Assembly: GCA_009691245.1 (NCBI GenBank)
Contig: SHUM01000007.1
Location: forward strand, 19,035-83,034
Reading direction: 5' to 3'
DNA: 64,000 bases
Origin: Acidobacteriota bacterium
GTDB lineage: Bacteria > Acidobacteriota > Terriglobia > 2-12-FULL-54-10
This document shows positions 17,967 through 26,446 of the stretch, piece after piece (position 1 is the first letter of the stretch; each line of letters begins with the position of its first letter). The notes beneath the pieces were generated by a model, which worked only from the letters and a program-made list of their open reading frames with translations, was not told the DNA's origin and made no database searches. The position numbers and the translations under genes were made by a program.

Positions 17967-18322
17967 CTTCCGCCCTTTTGCTGGAGTTTCGGCAATTCTC
18001 CTAGCTTTTTTGCTACCCTTCAACACAACCTAAAATGAACCACGTCCGCCGGTTTATACACCTAGACCCAGCCGCCGCCGGGCCGGCAAGCGCGGACCAT
18101 CTCGCCTCTTAATATTAATACAAGCCTGCAAGGTGTCAATAGGCAATTTTATCAATGTGTTATCAGCCGGAGTGCGGGCCACGGCAGGCTCTGATTTACG
18201 ACCGCTTTCACGGCGGGTTTGCAGCAGGCGCTTTCCAGCAACAGGCCAAAAGGCCCGCCCCGAATGGGAGCGGTCCTTCCTGGCGTTGCAGATCAACCGG
18301 CGCAATCATGCCGGGAAACAAG
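17967..18322. other. Intergenic region upstream of the DUF1592 cassette
   Basis: These 356 bases hold the likely promoter and leader of the DUF1592-DUF1552-ankyrin cassette and the 3' end of the downstream TonB receptor gene. The AT-rich stretch near 18105-18160 (TCTTAATATTAATACAAG) is the best promoter candidate. No convincing gene or terminator was found. Confidence 0.4.
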
Positions 18323-21300
18323 TTAGAAAACCAGCTTCAGCCCGAACTGCAACTGACGCGCGTTGGAGACCGTGGTGGTGATCTGTCCCGAGCCGGCGGT
18401 AAACCAATTGTTCAGCGGCGCGCCGGTCGTGGTGTTGCGATTGCCCGCGTTGAGCGGAGCGTTGGCGGGACGGCCGAAGTTGGCATGGTTGAGCAGGTTG
18501 AAGAAGTCCGCGTGGAACTGGAGCGAGCTGCCTTCCGTGAGACCCAGCGGCATGGACTTGAGCAGGCTGAAATCGAGCACCGTGTACTTGGGTCCAATCA
18601 GAGTGTTGCGTCCCGAGTTGCCGTAGAAGCCGGGGGCGGGCAGCGTGTAGGCGCAAGGATCGTAGTACATGTCAGTGGTGCCGAGCTTGGTGCCGGCGGC
18701 GATGGTCTGGCCGGCGGCGGGCCCGAACGAGCAGCCCGCTGAAACACCCGAGGTGATGCTCGCCGCGGTCCGGCTGGCATCCACTTGTTCAGGATGCTGA
18801 CGACCCGCGGAGCGCGATTGATCGGGCACGTTGCGTCCGCCGATCTGCACGGTGAAGGGAGCGCCGGTCGAGGCCGTCAGAATCGACGACACGCGCCAGC
18901 CGCCCAGAATAAGCGAGCCGATGCCGCCCTGGAAAGGCGAAGGGACCGACCACAGACCGTTCATCACGAAGTTATGCGACAAGTGCAGCGTGGAAAGTCC
19001 GCGGTCCACCTTGGTGTCATAGGGCTGCGACTGCGCGCCTTCGTTGTAGTCGCTCAGCGCGAGTCCGGTGGTGGCGTCGTCGATGTTCTTCGACCAGGTG
19101 TAGGCGGCATTGAACTGGAAGCCGCGGTTGAAGCGCTTCTTCACTTCCACCAGCAGGCCGTTGTAGAACGCCTTGCCGTCCGTGTTGCGCACCGTGGACT
19201 GATCGAGGTAGGTATTCAGGCGCGGCGTGCCGGTGGCCACGAACGGGCGGCCACCCACCATGGTGGGATAGGCCGCGTTGCCGTCGGCGAGGCGGAACAG
19301 ATGATTGCCGCGCGAGCCGACATACTGCGCCGAGACGGCCAGGTTGGGCATGATCTCGCGGTCGATGGAGAAGTTGAACTTCATGTCGTAGGACGATTCC
19401 ATCTCGTACTGAATGAACTCGGCCAGCGCGTCAATCACCGGGAAGGGACTGAGGTTCGGCGTCAGAAACGACGGACCCACGCTGAGCGCGTACGCTCTGG
19501 CGTTGGCCACCGTGATATTCGGCGCCGGGGTAACCACAATCGTCGCGGCATAGGGGGGATTCTTGCGGGTGATGGTGTTCAGGTAATTGCCCAGAATCAA
19601 CTGATGGAAGATGCCGAAGCCGCCGCGGATGGCGGTCTTGCCGTTGCCCTGGACATCCCACGCGAAACCGACGCGCGGCGACCAGGTACTCTCGCCGGGA
19701 CTGTTGAAGTAGGTATCGGTCCCGTTTTCTGGCGTGTCGTAGCGCGTCGCTTCCATCCACTTGCGAATGGTGGAGACGCGGCCCCACTTTTCGCCGGGCG
19801 CGGTCCACGGCTCATAGCGCAGGCCCAGATTCAGCATGAAGTTCGTGCGCAGGCGATAGTCATCCTGGAAAAACATGCTGTAGATGGCCTGCCGCGTGGA
19901 GCGCGCCGTGCTGCTGCCCGGCACCTCCGCCGAGAACGAGTTCATGTTGGTGTCAGTCAGGAAGCCAGCGGCATTGCTGAACGAGAAATCACCAAATGCG
20001 CCCGCCGCGGGTCCACTGGTGTTGAAGCCTACGTGGCTCCAGGAAAAACCGAAGCGCAGGGTATGCGCGCTCTTGCTGAGCGTCAGCGATTCAGCAAGCT
20101 CATAGAGATTCTGCACGCGGTAGGTGGTGTCATTGGAGTTCAAGCCCAGGGTGGTGATCCCCGTAAAGCCGATGCCGGTGGGATAGTCTTTGCCCAGGAA
20201 GTAGAGACTTTCCGGATAGGCGATCTTCAGATCAATGGTCGGCACGATATTGGTGCGGTTCATGGAGGCGCGCGTGGAGGACAGCAGTGTCGGCGTCAGG
20301 ATGTTCTCATACTGAACCGTCGAGTAGCGCTGGCGCGTGCGGATCAGTGTGTCGGAGATATTCAGCGCCGCCGGGATGCGGTCGTCGCCGTTGTCATACT
20401 GGAAGCGCGCGAAGAGATTCTGATTCGAGTTGAGATTGTAGTCCACACGGGTTACAAAGAAATTTTCATTGGTGATGCGGTTCTGCGGCGTGAAGTGCTC
20501 GAAGATTCCGCTGCCGGGAAAGGACTCTTTACCATTGGGGAGCGGATAAAGGTCCAGGTACGGGCGAATCGTCGGCGCAACCTGAACCGTGGTGCCGTTG
20601 GGAAGGATGCCCTGCCGTATCGCCGGACCGGGAACCAGCGCGGGATCGGCGACGCCGATGTTGGCTTGGCGCAGCGCTTCAAAGTTGCCGAAGTAGAATG
20701 CCTTGTCCTTGATGATTGGTCCGCCAGCCGAGCCGCCGAACTGGTTGCGGCGGAACTCCGCCTTCTTGCGATTGGCGCGATTGTTTTCCCAGCTGGTGGC
20801 GTCGATGTTGTCATTGCGCAGATAACCATAGGCCGTGCCGTGGATGGTATTGGTGCCTGACTTGGTGATCATCTGCACCATGCCGCCGGAGTAGCCGCCG
20901 AACTCGGAGCTATAGCCGCCGGAGAGCACGCGGAACTCGCGCACCGCATCCACGCCCATCATCACGCCCGAGGCCGAGCCGGGGGTGCCGAAATTGCCCA
21001 CGCTATTAATGTTGGTGCCGTCAAGCTGCCAGCCGGTCTGATCGGGGCGGGAGCCGGCCAGCGCCACGCGCGTGCCGAAGCCCTTGGACGCGCCCTGTTC
21101 CGACCCGCGCACGGAGACCGCGCCGGGCTGGACGAGTGCGAGTTGCGAGAAGTCGCGGCCGTTCAGCGGCAACTCCTGAATGCGACGCTCTTCCACCACG
21201 CCGGAGACGTTGCTGGTGGAGACATCCACCAGCGGCGCCTCGCCGGTTACGGTAACCTGCTCGCTCACCGATCCCACCTTCATGGTCAGCGGGAGGTTCA

Positions 21301-21619
21301 CCACCTGACCAACGGTCAGGGTAATTCCCTGACGCACCGAGGTGTCGAATCCGGTCAGCGTGCTGGTGATCTCATAGGTGCCGGGATTCAGCGAAGGCAC
21401 GTTGAAGCGACCTTGCGCGTCCGACGTGGCGGTGCGCTTGATGCCGGTCTCCGTATTGTTGACGGTAATCTCGACGCCAGGCATCATCGCGCCCGACTCG
21501 TCCGCCACCGTGCCGGTCAGCGTGGCGTTCTGCGCCACGGCCGCCGCCACGAACATCAGGCCGAGGGCCACGGTCGAAAACATGCCAGAAACGGTTCTAA
21601 ACCAATTGCTCTGTCTCAT
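18323..21619 (-). CDS. TonB-dependent receptor, Oar-like, second copy
   Basis: This outer-membrane receptor has about 1098 residues. A signal peptide (ending AAAVAQ) is followed by a carboxypeptidase-regulatory domain (TLTGTVADESGAMMPGVEI, DAQGRFNVPSLNPGTYEI). The plug contains LPLNGRDFSQLALVQPGAV and DQTGWQLDGTNINSVGNFG. The long barrel ends LQFGLKLVF with terminal Phe. The ATG at 21619 has AAGGAGG about 7 bases upstream and is preferred to the frame opening at 21649. It is strongly similar to the receptor at 154-3405 through plug and barrel; the two are diverged paralogues. The substrate is unknown. Confidence 0.9.
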   Translation of the reverse strand: MRQSNWFRTVSGMFSTVALGLMFVAAAVAQNATLTGTVADESGAMMPGVEITVNNTETGIKRTATSDAQGRFNVPSLNPGTYEITSTLTGFDTSVRQGITLTVGQVVNLPLTMKVGSVSEQVTVTGEAPLVDVSTSNVSGVVEERRIQELPLNGRDFSQLALVQPGAVSVRGSEQGASKGFGTRVALAGSRPDQTGWQLDGTNINSVGNFGTPGSASGVMMGVDAVREFRVLSGGYSSEFGGYSGGMVQMITKSGTNTIHGTAYGYLRNDNIDATSWENNRANRKKAEFRRNQFGGSAGGPIIKDKAFYFGNFEALRQANIGVADPALVPGPAIRQGILPNGTTVQVAPTIRPYLDLYPLPNGKESFPGSGIFEHFTPQNRITNENFFVTRVDYNLNSNQNLFARFQYDNGDDRIPAALNISDTLIRTRQRYSTVQYENILTPTLLSSTRASMNRTNIVPTIDLKIAYPESLYFLGKDYPTGIGFTGITTLGLNSNDTTYRVQNLYELAESLTLSKSAHTLRFGFSWSHVGFNTSGPAAGAFGDFSFSNAAGFLTDTNMNSFSAEVPGSSTARSTRQAIYSMFFQDDYRLRTNFMLNLGLRYEPWTAPGEKWGRVSTIRKWMEATRYDTPENGTDTYFNSPGESTWSPRVGFAWDVQGNGKTAIRGGFGIFHQLILGNYLNTITRKNPPYAATIVVTPAPNITVANARAYALSVGPSFLTPNLSPFPVIDALAEFIQYEMESSYDMKFNFSIDREIMPNLAVSAQYVGSRGNHLFRLADGNAAYPTMVGGRPFVATGTPRLNTYLDQSTVRNTDGKAFYNGLLVEVKKRFNRGFQFNAAYTWSKNIDDATTGLALSDYNEGAQSQPYDTKVDRGLSTLHLSHNFVMNGLWSVPSPFQGGIGSLILGGWRVSSILTASTGAPFTVQIGGRNVPDQSRSAGRQHPEQVDASRTAASITSGVSAGCSFGPAAGQTIAAGTKLGTTDMYYDPCAYTLPAPGFYGNSGRNTLIGPKYTVLDFSLLKSMPLGLTEGSSLQFHADFFNLLNHANFGRPANAPLNAGNRNTTTGAPLNNWFTAGSGQITTTVSNARQLQFGLKLVF

Positions 21620-21942
21620 TACTGACCCCTCCTTGGAATTCAAAAACAAATTTCAAAAAACAAACTGTTTAGAAAACTAGTGTTTGCACGCGACTCTTAT
21701 TGCCGCGCAGGCATTGCCGCGCAGGCAGCGCAGAACCTTTGCTGTTTGCGCGCAAGCGTGCTAGACCACACTGCCAGCGCGACACTGGCTGTTCTCTTAT
21801 TAAATTGCACTAACTTAATGATGAACACACAGCCACAGCTGACATTTCGGCCTAGCTCCATTTTTCGTCACGGCAGCAGTGTTGTCAACTGGAAACTGGG
21901 GCCAAAGGCGGGTTGGGCCGTAGGGACAAATCCTCCATAGCC

Positions 21943-22021
21943 GTCAATCCGAGCGCAGCGAGGAACCTGCTTTCCCCGCGAAGGAAATCAACAGCAGGTT
22001 CCTCGCTGCGCTCGGATTGAC
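21943..22021. repeat. Long perfect inverted repeat, GAGCGCAG family
   Basis: Arms of about 29 bases (21943-21971 and 21993-22021) are perfectly complementary, beginning GTCAATCCGAGCGCAGCGAG, around a 21-base loop. It lies between the metallo-hydrolase gene end and the TonB receptor upstream region (21620-22043), which otherwise holds only promoter-like AT-rich sequence near 21640-21690 and no gene. It could serve as a terminator-like hairpin for the gene at 22044. Related copies lie at 30702-30789 and 5187-5280. Confidence 0.85.
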
Positions 22022-22043
22022 GACGATGAGGATTAATGTGCAG

Positions 22044-23015
22044 CTACCGCCGTGTGGTGGTAACCGACTTCCGCCCGGCGCGCTCCTCTTGCAGGTTGTA
22101 GCGGTACTCAAGTTCGAAGTCCTTGATATAGGCTTGGAAGCCTTCGCGGTCCACAAACGGGTTTGCCGCGCCGGGCTTCATCTTCGCAATCTTCTCGTTC
22201 AGGTTGAACATGAAGGCGTGCGAGGCCAGGAAAATATCCGGATGCAGCGTCTTCAGCCGGGCAAAGCCCTTGGCGTAATCGGCGATGGCGTTGGGGTACT
22301 TGGGATAGTTCACCAGCGGCACGCCGTCGTTCAGGCGCTGCGAGCAGGCGAACGCCACTTCATATTTCTTGCCCGCCTCTTCCGTGGTCATCGTCCATGT
22401 GGTGCAGCCCTTGGTGTGCCCCGGCGTCAGCAGCGCGGTCATGGTAACGCCGCCCAGCGTTACCTTGTCGCCATCCTTCAATAGCTTGTCGGCCTTCACC
22501 GGCTTCCAGAGCGGCTTGCCGTCGAAGTTGCGGAAGTCGCTCACGCCGCCGTCGGCCAGCACCGCCGCATCCTCGGCCATCACGTAAACCGTCGCGCCGG
22601 TATCCTTCTTGAGCGTGGCCAGCCCGCCCACGTGATCCAGATGCGCGTGCGCCTGCAACAGTATTTTGATGTCGCTCCACTTGAAGCCCAGCGCGGCAAT
22701 GTTGTCCTTGATGTTCTGAACGAACTGCTCGTCCTCGGTGTCCAGAAGGATCAACCCTGCCGGAGTCGAGATCAGAAAGGAAGTGTAGTTGGTCAGGCCG
22801 ACGTAATACACATTGCCGATAATCTTAAACGGCTTCACCGGATTATTCGGATAAGGCGGATTGTAAAGCTGCTTGGTCGGCTTGGCCACGGCGTTGGATG
22901 CTGGGCCCCCCGCGTTCTGCGCCACCGCTATTCCGCTAACACCCATCACCAGCGCCGCAGCAATTACCAGCGCCAACCCCACAGCCAATCCCCGAACCTT
23001 ATTTGATGGAAACAT
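22044..23015 (-). CDS. Subclass B3 metallo-beta-lactamase-like hydrolase
   Basis: This secreted protein has about 323 residues and a signal peptide (LALVIAAALVMGVSGIAVAQ). The MBL-fold zinc motif HAHLDHVGGL supplies His, His, Asp and His. The third-strand ligand is in LLTPGHTKGCTTW, and the last His is in LASHAFMFNLNEK. These three blocks and the flanking text (LKKDTGATVYVMAEDAAVLADGG, shown in part) match subclass B3 beta-lactamases better than glyoxalases or RNases. Hydrolysis of beta-lactams is a prediction; many environmental B3 homologues have weak or other activity. The ATG at 23015 has a GGAGGGAA ribosome site. Confidence 0.8.
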   Translation of the reverse strand: MFPSNKVRGLAVGLALVIAAALVMGVSGIAVAQNAGGPASNAVAKPTKQLYNPPYPNNPVKPFKIIGNVYYVGLTNYTSFLISTPAGLILLDTEDEQFVQNIKDNIAALGFKWSDIKILLQAHAHLDHVGGLATLKKDTGATVYVMAEDAAVLADGGVSDFRNFDGKPLWKPVKADKLLKDGDKVTLGGVTMTALLTPGHTKGCTTWTMTTEEAGKKYEVAFACSQRLNDGVPLVNYPKYPNAIADYAKGFARLKTLHPDIFLASHAFMFNLNEKIAKMKPGAANPFVDREGFQAYIKDFELEYRYNLQEERAGRKSVTTTRR

Positions 23016-23082
23016 CACACTTCCCTCCCCCTCAGCTAACTCGGCAATCGCCCCCGATGCTACCGCTGTCGTGATGCAGCGT

Positions 23083-23215
23083 CAAGTAGCGGCAGGCATT
23101 TCCTGCCTGCCTCGGTTTATAAGTAGCGACAGGCATTCCTGCTTGTCCAGCCTTCTGCGCCAGTCGAGCGCTTAAGTCAGATGCGGCAGGCAGGAATTCC
23201 TGCCACTACCTAAGA
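23083..23215. repeat. Cluster of AGTAGCGGCAGGCATTCCTGCC-type palindromic repeats
   Basis: Two direct partial copies (AGTAGCGGCAGGCATTTCC and AGTAGCGACAGGCATTCC) and one inverted copy (GGCAGGAATTCCTGCCACTA) lie in 130 bases upstream of the metallo-beta-lactamase gene. They can form several alternative hairpins. They are probably remnants of a small non-autonomous repeat. The rest of the gap to 23293 has no gene. Confidence 0.6.
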
Positions 23216-23293
23216 ACTGGGACCAACATGCTCCCAATGAGCGAGGCGGGTTTCTTGGGACTTGGCGACGGAGTATTTTTTGGGGGGGGGTGG

Positions 23294-23329
23294 AAAAAAG
23301 TTGGGCGATGAAGACCTCTTCATCGCCCA
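23294..23329 (-). terminator. Rho-independent terminator
   Basis: On the minus strand a 13-base perfect stem (TGGGCGATGAAGA and its complement) with a 2-base loop is followed by a run of U. It lies about 55 bases after the end of the NDNAN-repeat gene, which it should terminate. Confidence 0.8.
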
Positions 23330-23383
23330 GCTACCAGTGGCGGCGTTGCCGCCGGCGGATTGTGTTGCCAACAGCCGCTCGAA

Positions 23384-24564
23384 TTACTTCACGGCCATTT
23401 TGTAGGCTTTGCGATAGTTGGCGTATGCCCCCTTGAAGTCACCAGCAGCCTTGGCAGCGTCTCCTTGCAGGAGGAATGACTGAGCCTGGCCGGCGTTTCC
23501 ACCCGCCGCCTCGATATTGGCGATGGTCTGCGCCACAATGGTCCGCACGAGGTTCAAATAGCCGCCGTTGGCCGTGGGCGTAACGAATAGCGCGACGTAT
23601 ACGGCGTTGTCGGGTTGCGCCAGGTCGGCCTCGATCTGCGTGCGCAGCACCAGGTCTCTGACCTCATTCTTATTGGCGTTGGCCAAGATGTTGGCGGTAT
23701 TGGCGTCGTCATTGTTAATGATTAATGTTCGATTGGCGTTGTCGTTGTTGACGATGGTCGTGCGATTGGCATTATCGTTGTTCACAATCGTGGTCCGGTT
23801 GGCATCATCATTGGCGATGATGGCCGTCTTGTTGGAGTTATCGTTATTGATGATGGAGGTCTTGTTGGTGTTGTCGTTGGCTACGCTCGATTCCAGGTCC
23901 GTGTGCAGATGGCCCAGCCGTCCGTAGGTGGCCGACATCTCCGCCGCATCAATCTTGTCCGTGCAGAAATGCAGCGCGTAGTTCACGATCTTCGCCGTCA
24001 GATAGACTGGTCCGTGATAATACATAAAGTGCTGGTATTGGCGCCAAAGCCCGCGACCACTGCCACCTGTCCGCAGCCACGGCTGGCTACATCACGAACC
24101 GTTTCCGCTGCAAATAAGACAATGTCAGCCGCATCAATGGCCGTTTCCGACGTCCGCGTGCTGCCGCAGGAGGGATACTCCGCGTTGGGAAACCCCGCCA
24201 AGGACGAGATATTCAAATCTCCGGACATCGTCGAGGAGAGAACGTCATCCTGCGCATTTAATTCTCTACGCATGGTTCGGGCGGCGGCATTCAAGGCGCC
24301 TGTATCGGGCATGGCATTGCGCAGCACGTCCAGATCCGCCGTCGAAAGCAGACGAACCTGGTCCTCTAGCTTACTGAAGTCTTCAACTTGCTTGGTCATG
24401 CCCGCTGAAGCGGCCAGCTCGCCGTTCACTTGCACAAAATTGAGCAGGTCCAGACGCACCTGTTCCGGGTTGGAAGGGCTGCCGGCCTGCGCGAAGCTGC
24501 GCGTGGCGGAGTTCGCCACTAATAATCCGGCTAACAACAGCATTCGACTTACTTTGTTTTGCAT
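23384..24564 (-). pseudogene. Secreted NDNAN-repeat protein interrupted by a frameshift
   Basis: Two overlapping frames together read as one protein. The first part (24564 to 23998) has a signal peptide (LLLAGLLVANSATRSFAQ), a helical region and the segment GCGQVAVVAGFGANTSTLC. The second part (about 24025 to 23384) continues with LTAKIVNYALHFCTDKIDAAE, GRLGHLHTDLESSV, about seven tandem 10-residue repeats of the type NDNANRTTIV, LRTQIEADLAQ, and a C-terminal GDAAKAAGDFKGAYANYRKA. A change of one base near 24000 joins the frames. The whole matches a recurrent hypothetical secreted family. It may be a real disruption, a sequencing error, or programmed -1 slippage. Confidence 0.65.
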
Positions 24565-25391
24565 GGTTTTCCTCTCTGAACGCTTATGGACAATGCTTTG
24601 GCCAGGATTTGAAATGTGGCGATCATTCGTGCTGGTTGGCCCTGCCGGTTGGCCGTGCCGGTAAGCACGATGCGCCGGTGTGTTTCAGCAAGGAGAGCAA
24701 CCCTTGAGCAAGGTTTCCCTACATGCATGAATCGATGATCAGGCGGTACTTCCACTCAGGTAGCATACGGCACTGGTTCTTGCCATTCAACGATCATGGG
24801 GTCTCAAAACGTAACTAGGACCATAGCCCTAGTACTCACAGGACCCATGCGATCCACAACCGCTCCGAAGCTCCCGCAATGCTCCATCCCGGTTCAGCCG
24901 CGCTTTGCCAGCCGCGTCATCCCGCCATCATGCCCTCCGGGCATGATGGTGAATAGCCGTAGGTCTCAACCAACGGAAACGATGTTGATTTTGAGGGTGG
25001 GGATGGTGCTGCGAAATTCGCAAGCGCCGGCGCTTCCGATGAAATTGCTGATTCCACCCAGTCCGCATGTTGTGGCTGGCGCGGGCAGCCCTGGATCACT
25101 CCGGACTGGACAGTCGAGAATCGGATCGCAGGCGACTGCAAACGCCTCCGCTGCCGCGACAACTGTGAAAGTGGATACTTTGGTCACCGCCAACCAGTCC
25201 GCAGGTTTGTCGAGCGGTCCCAGCAACGGAATCGAGCCCGCTGACGGCGAGTTCTTTGCCTCGGCGTCACCAGCGAATGTGGTCAGCGACGCGGCGCGCA
25301 CTTGACACGCAACCTAAACTAATCAAGAATCAAAAAGTTAGTCCCTACACCGCACGTTGCACGGAATGCCGAAGGATGAGTCGAGGGAATA
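24565..25391. other. Long region without a convincing gene
   Basis: Open frames exist on both strands (for example about 24796-25305 plus and 24966-25301 minus), but neither has a recognisable domain, signal or ribosome site, and they overlap each other. The region holds the promoter of the NDNAN gene on the left and a palindromic element at 24925-24965. It looks like decayed or non-coding sequence. Confidence 0.4.
24925..24965 (+). repeat. GAATAGCCGTAGGT-type palindromic element
   Basis: A hairpin CATCATGCCC / GGGCATGATG is followed by GTGAATAGCCGTAGGT. The same composite (hairpin with a GCCC loop, then GTGAATAGCCGTAGGT) recurs at 58041-58087 and, inverted, at 58201-58244, so it is a dispersed element family. 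Confidence 0.75.
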
Positions 25392-25598
25392 ATGGACCTT
25401 GCGAATTACGCGTTGAGTATCATCATGTCGCTGGCTATCGGACTGGTAGGGCTTCTGGCCGCGTACAAAATTTTCGATTGGTTGACTCCGGGACTTGATT
25501 TTCCGCAGGAGCTAGCAAAGGGCAATCTGGCGGTAGGAATATTCCTGGCAGGCCTGTTCATCGGCCTGGGACTGCTGTTAGGCAGCGCCATAAAATGA
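25392..25598 (+). CDS. DUF350 small membrane protein
   Basis: This 68-residue protein has two transmembrane helices (ALSIIMSLAIGLVGLLAAYK and AVGIFLAGLFIGLGLLLGSA) joined by a short loop with FDWLTPGLDFPQELAKGN. The loop and the helix 2 start match DUF350, whose members are usually about 70 or 140 residues. Function is unknown; some DUF350 proteins are linked to membrane stress or potassium responses. It lies 18 bases upstream of the NlpC/P60 gene on the same strand and is probably co-transcribed. Confidence 0.75.
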   Translation: MDLANYALSIIMSLAIGLVGLLAAYKIFDWLTPGLDFPQELAKGNLAVGIFLAGLFIGLGLLLGSAIK

Positions 25599-25616
25599 TC
25601 TGGGTGGAGTAATCAA

Positions 25617-26078
25617 ATGACGTCGTCACTCCTCATCTTTCTGATGCTGTTGCTGCCGACGCAGCAGGTTGAGCAACTCGGCGCCTGGGTGGATAAGAAT
25701 ATGGGCCGGCCTTACGTTTGGGGCGCAGCAGGGTACAAGAGCTACGATTGCTCCGGCCTGGTCTGGCGCATGTTGAGCGACAACGGTGTATACCTGAAGC
25801 GAACCACCGCTCGAAAACTATTTTTGTCTTTGAAAAAACTCCCGCCGGGCGAGACGCCTTCCTATGGGACGCTGATATTTTTCGATGACCTGAAGCACGT
25901 GGGCATCGTCATCGATTCGCAGAAGTTCTTCCACGCACAGTCCAGCAAGGGAACAAATATTTCCCAGCTATCCCAATTTTGGAAGCGCAAGGTGTACGGC
26001 TACCGTCAATTGCCCATGCCCGTCGTCAGCGGCAATTTCGAAAACACTTCAGAGCAACCCAGGAACACTACCCAATAA
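25617..26078 (+). CDS. NlpC/P60 family cell-wall hydrolase
   Basis: This 153-residue protein has a short N-terminal hydrophobic signal (SSLLIFLMLLLP). The NlpC/P60 catalytic domain shows the nucleophile in GYKSYDCSGLVWRML, the catalytic His in DLKHVGIVID, and the third polar residue in FFHAQSS. Such enzymes cut peptide cross-links or stem peptides of peptidoglycan. A GGTGGAG ribosome site lies about 8 bases upstream. It is the second gene of a two-gene unit with DUF350. It is smaller than most family members and has no cell-wall-binding domain. Confidence 0.85.
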   Translation: MTSSLLIFLMLLLPTQQVEQLGAWVDKNMGRPYVWGAAGYKSYDCSGLVWRMLSDNGVYLKRTTARKLFLSLKKLPPGETPSYGTLIFFDDLKHVGIVIDSQKFFHAQSSKGTNISQLSQFWKRKVYGYRQLPMPVVSGNFENTSEQPRNTTQ

Positions 26079-26446
26079 AGATTGAATTTTGGGATGAGCA
26101 TTAGTGGACGAACTCAGAACGATTCCGCTTGGTTCAATACCGTAATCATTTTCACTGTCCGCTCTGTTCGCGTAAATCGCTAAAAAGGTTTGCCTGGTGT
26201 TTCCCCCTACAGCGATGACGCGACGGGCAACCAGCTCGGCGACGGCGGGCGTTACCTAAACTTACAATGGCGAGGGGCAGCGCGTGAGGAAGAGTAGTGG
26301 CAAGCTGCGCTGCTACGGGTCGGGCGGCCCCTCTGGGGAAGTGGCTTTGGCGGAGAGCGATATGTCAGGCGCGCCCGGTCCTTCTTCAATCATCGCGGTC
26401 TGATTGACTGATTCGTATGAGCAGATGCGAAGTCCCCAGGCGAAGA
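26079..26446. other. Intergenic region between convergent genes
   Basis: The NlpC/P60 gene (+) and the desaturase gene (-) converge on these 368 bases. No stable terminator, repeat or gene was recognised; open frames here lack domains. Confidence 0.4.

Noticed and set aside
24549..24755. Short minus-strand frame upstream of the NDNAN gene
   Set aside because: No recognisable sequence; it overlaps the start of the gene at 24564 and fits a leader region.
24796..25305. Open frames on both strands in the 24.8-25.3 kb gap
   Set aside because: They overlap each other, lack ribosome sites, signals and domains, and include a palindromic repeat.
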